This document shows positions 61,855-64,000 of a DNA stretch of 64,000 bases, one piece after another. Within the stretch, counting starts at the first letter, position 1. Each line of letters begins with the position of its first letter. The DNA comes from Marinobacter sp. HL-58 (GTDB lineage: Bacteria > Pseudomonadota > Gammaproteobacteria > Pseudomonadales > Oleiphilaceae). The translations under genes and the position numbers were made by a program. The stretch spans positions 1 through 64,000 of the forward strand of contig NZ_LIHP01000004.1 of the NCBI RefSeq assembly GCF_001314605.1, read 5' to 3'. The notes beneath the pieces are model-generated. The model was not told the DNA's origin, ran no database searches, and was given only the letters and a program-made list of their open reading frames with translations.

Positions 61855-62276
61855 TGGATTATTCTTATGCCCTTACGCCCTTTTTGGCTTGGTTGGTAGC
61901 CGGTGGGCTAAAGTTTGCCATAAACAGTGTTAAGGCGGGTAAGCCTGCGTTCGGTCTAATTGGTTACGGTGGTTTGCCGAGCAATCATAGCGCCATCGTA
62001 AGTAGCATTGCGGCCTTGATCGCTTTTAAAGAAGGCATTGAGCACCCGGCATTTGGGGCGGCAGCGGCTCTGGCATTTATTGTTGTGCTGGATGCAAGCA
62101 GCCTTCGCCGCCAGATCGGTAGGCAGGCAGATGCGATAAATCAGCTAGCAGAATCCCAGGGGATGTCCATCCCTCAACTGAGGGAACGGATGGGTCATAC
62201 CTTGATCGAAATAATTGCCGGCATAGTCACGGGTATTTTGACTGCAGCGGGTGTACATTGGGGAATGCAAATTTAA
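61854..62276 (+). CDS. Divergent PAP2-family phosphatase-like membrane protein
   Basis: A 140-residue membrane protein of the divergent PAP2 (DUF212) family: PFLAWLVAGGLKFAINS, GYGGLPSNHSAIVSSIAALI and LDASSLRRQIGRQADAIN are characteristic. ATG 61854 shares a base with the UbiA stop. In this context it is the natural candidate for removing the 5-phosphate from polyprenyl-phospho-(5-phospho)ribose, as proposed for the PAP2 protein next to UbiA in mycobacteria. Confidence 0.85.
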   Translation: MDYSYALTPFLAWLVAGGLKFAINSVKAGKPAFGLIGYGGLPSNHSAIVSSIAALIAFKEGIEHPAFGAAAALAFIVVLDASSLRRQIGRQADAINQLAESQGMSIPQLRERMGHTLIEIIAGIVTGILTAAGVHWGMQI

Positions 62277-62494
62277 TGTAACTTTAGGTGGTGATCACAT
62301 TTAGTTCGGTTCGTTGCCTCTACCGCGGCTACAATCGATTTTAAGTGATCGTTGCAGGGTTTAGTTTATCGAGTGTTCGGCAAAGAAATGTGTGTTTTTG
62401 AAATCCTGTGCTGTGAGTCGCCGATCAGGAAGGCTGTCAGGGTAATATAAGTCGAGATTACAGACACGCCTAAGATGTATATTTGGAGAAGAAA

Positions 62495-63826
62495 ATGAAA
62501 AGCCGAAATGTGTATAGCTTGGCTACGGTGTTAGTGGCGTTTTCACTCGCTTCCCCGCTAGTGTTTGCTGCCCCCCAGATTTCTCAGGTTACAAGTCAAT
62601 CATTGGAGCAGGGAGGCACGCTGACAATCCAAGGTTCCGGCTTCGTCCGCGAGTCGTCTGATCCTCATGCAGTTATGTTCGATATGGTTGATAAAGCTTA
62701 TATTAATGGCGAAACAAATACACACCATGAGTCTTTTGATGAGTTAGATCCGGTTTTGCGGATAGATGAGGATCCAGATACCCTTTGGTGGAAACCGTCA
62801 CGGGGCTCGACAGATGCATTGCAGGCGCCAAGTATTGTGAGGGATTTAGACGGTAGAGGAATTCAAAACGGAGCACTCTATCATCTGAAGGGTTATAACT
62901 CATGGCTCGGTTGGCCTTCAGCCTACGGGGGAAATGACACGCCAGCGGACAACACGAAGCTCTATGTTGCTTGGTATCTGAAAATGTCTTACGACCCTAG
63001 GTATTATTGGACAGTCTCTCCTCTTGAATTGGAGGGTCAATTTATTCCCAATGAAAAGATAATAGTTAATGGTTTTGAAGGAAGGTATATTGGAATCGGA
63101 ACAGAGGGTCACTCCGAAGGGATGCTTCATTTCGAAATCCTCGGCAAAGGCAATACGAATGATATTCGCGGAGAGGAAATCGTAGGTCAATCTTCGGGGG
63201 CTTCTACAGTTTTCCCTACCGATTCGGCGCGCGGCACCGGTGTTGGTTTTGAAAATCCAGGCTCAAACAAGTATCTTCGTGTTTGGGAAGACCCTCAGGG
63301 GAAAGAGGGAATCAGGCTATCGTGGACTCAAATGACGGTGCATGATGAGTGGGAGGCGGCACCTGTTACGCCTGGTGAGTGGCACTTAATGGAATTTATG
63401 CTAGATACTGATGAGGGTGTGGTCCGAGCTTATACCGACAGGCAGCTTGTTGCTGAAGTCGATGTCAGTGATAAAGAGAATTACCCTGGTAAATGGAGTC
63501 CCACCATCGCGTTGCTAGGTTTCAATGGTAAAACTCAAGAATTCCAAGACATCCAAATCGATGACATCTATATGGATAGTAGCTTCTCACGTGTAGTAAT
63601 TGGAGACAAACCAAAATATTCAGAATTGGACCACTATGAGTTGCAATATCCTATCAAATGGAAAAGTGGGGAGATTGAGGTAAGGCTTAATTTTGGGGCA
63701 ATTGACCCTAAAACCCAAGCTTACCTTTATGTAGTTGATGAGAGTGGAAAAGTAAACGAGGAAGGTTTTTCATTATGTGATGATTGCCGTGTTCCTCCTT
63801 CGAAAGTCCAGCTTGATGTCAATTAG
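62495..63826 (+). CDS. Secreted protein with N-terminal IPT/TIG-like domain
   Basis: A 443-residue exported protein. ATG 62495 follows GGAGAAG; an in-frame TTG lies 4 codons upstream. The signal peptide ends VFAAP. Residues ~28-55 (PQISQVTSQSLEQGGTLTIQ, GSGF) look like an IPT/TIG strand set. The rest is beta-rich with many Trp and Tyr residues and a segment SPTIALLGFNGKTQEFQDIQ with DDIYMD, reminiscent of concanavalin-like polysaccharide-binding or lyase folds. It is AT-rich. It may bind or trim the exopolysaccharide; unproven. Confidence 0.65.
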   Translation: MKSRNVYSLATVLVAFSLASPLVFAAPQISQVTSQSLEQGGTLTIQGSGFVRESSDPHAVMFDMVDKAYINGETNTHHESFDELDPVLRIDEDPDTLWWKPSRGSTDALQAPSIVRDLDGRGIQNGALYHLKGYNSWLGWPSAYGGNDTPADNTKLYVAWYLKMSYDPRYYWTVSPLELEGQFIPNEKIIVNGFEGRYIGIGTEGHSEGMLHFEILGKGNTNDIRGEEIVGQSSGASTVFPTDSARGTGVGFENPGSNKYLRVWEDPQGKEGIRLSWTQMTVHDEWEAAPVTPGEWHLMEFMLDTDEGVVRAYTDRQLVAEVDVSDKENYPGKWSPTIALLGFNGKTQEFQDIQIDDIYMDSSFSRVVIGDKPKYSELDHYELQYPIKWKSGEIEVRLNFGAIDPKTQAYLYVVDESGKVNEEGFSLCDDCRVPPSKVQLDVN

Positions 63827-63912
63827 CTATTACAGTTGTCCAGTTGATTTATTGGCGGGTTGAAAGAAAATGTATTTATCAATTATATATTTTATAAAAT
63901 CGGTTGTTAAGA

Positions 63913-64000
63913 ATGGAATCAAGGCAAGGTTTAGTTTCAGTCGTTATCCCCTCGTATAATCGGGCAGCTTATATTGAAGAAGCAGTAGATTCGGTTCTTA
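63913..64000 (+). CDS. GT2 glycosyltransferase, N-terminal fragment (runs off the window)
   Basis: ATG 63913 opens a frame to the window edge: MESRQGLVSVVIPSYNRAAY then IEEAVDSVL. VSVVIPSYNRAAYIEEAVDS is the classic start of family 2 glycosyltransferases. The ribosome site is weak. It shows that the polysaccharide locus continues beyond 64000. Confidence 0.85.
   Translation, partial: MESRQGLVSVVIPSYNRAAYIEEAVDSVL

Noticed and set aside
41473..64000. Search for the exosortase (xrtA), PrsK/PrsR, FemAB and locus ATPase genes
   Set aside because: None of the proteins here shows their motifs; they must lie beyond the window or elsewhere.

Overview
The window is about 55-57% GC over most of its length and looks like the chromosome of a marine gammaproteobacterium, most probably Marinobacter or a close relative. 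This is an inference from gene content: an acnD/prpF-type methylcitrate operon under a GntR regulator, opgG/opgH/opgD, PilU, and an XrtA-type PEP-CTERM exopolysaccharide locus. No phage, integrase or insertion sequence was found.

Layout. Positions 1-4720 hold a gene tail, a decayed aldo/keto reductase, a GspE/PilB-like ATPase with pilU, and a tRNA-Val(GAC) with a clear promoter. Positions 4776-9503 are on the minus strand: a DMT permease, a secreted lipase with a membrane-anchored partner, YceI and a CDP-alcohol phosphatidyltransferase. Positions 9575-14783 hold an uncharacterised cluster: BchC-like dehydrogenase, PTPS homologue with altered active site, glycosyltransferase-methyltransferase fusion, LPG-synthase-type membrane protein, and a RibD reductase in convergent orientation. 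Then come a Cro-like regulator, galU, a TpsB-like barrel and the glucan operon opgG-ORF-opgH-opgD with a PerM-like gene. Positions 24500-31879 are the propionate (2-methylcitrate) operon gntR-prpB-prpC-acnD-prpF, whose intergenic gaps are filled with two families of palindromic repeats.

Positions 31921-41283 carry four PEP-CTERM protein genes, two tandem PEP-CTERM-associated acyltransferases with a VAO-type flavin oxidase, and a PrpD homologue. All four PEP-CTERM genes have a sigma-54 (-24/-12) promoter plus an upstream 17-bp element TGTC-N8-TTACA. Two more copies of the element lie before the exopolysaccharide operon.

From 41473 to the end is the exopolysaccharide locus: sugar transferase, exporter lipoprotein, chain-length protein, degenerate BY-kinase, outer-membrane barrel, deacetylase, glycosyltransferases, a CapK-like adenylate-forming enzyme, CapA, a QueC-like PP-loop protein, and a Mur-ligase/peptidyl-tRNA-hydrolase fusion. 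It also holds a complete-looking mycobacterial-type D-arabinofuranose donor pathway (UbiA DPPR synthase, PAP2-like phosphatase, DprE1, DprE2) with GtrA and a GT-C transferase. The exosortase gene itself, the PrsK/PrsR pair and sigma-54 are not in the window, and the locus continues past 64000.

The most unusual items are the arabinofuranose module, the Mur-Pth fusion, the shared PEP-CTERM regulon signature, and the pterin-like glycosyl cluster.
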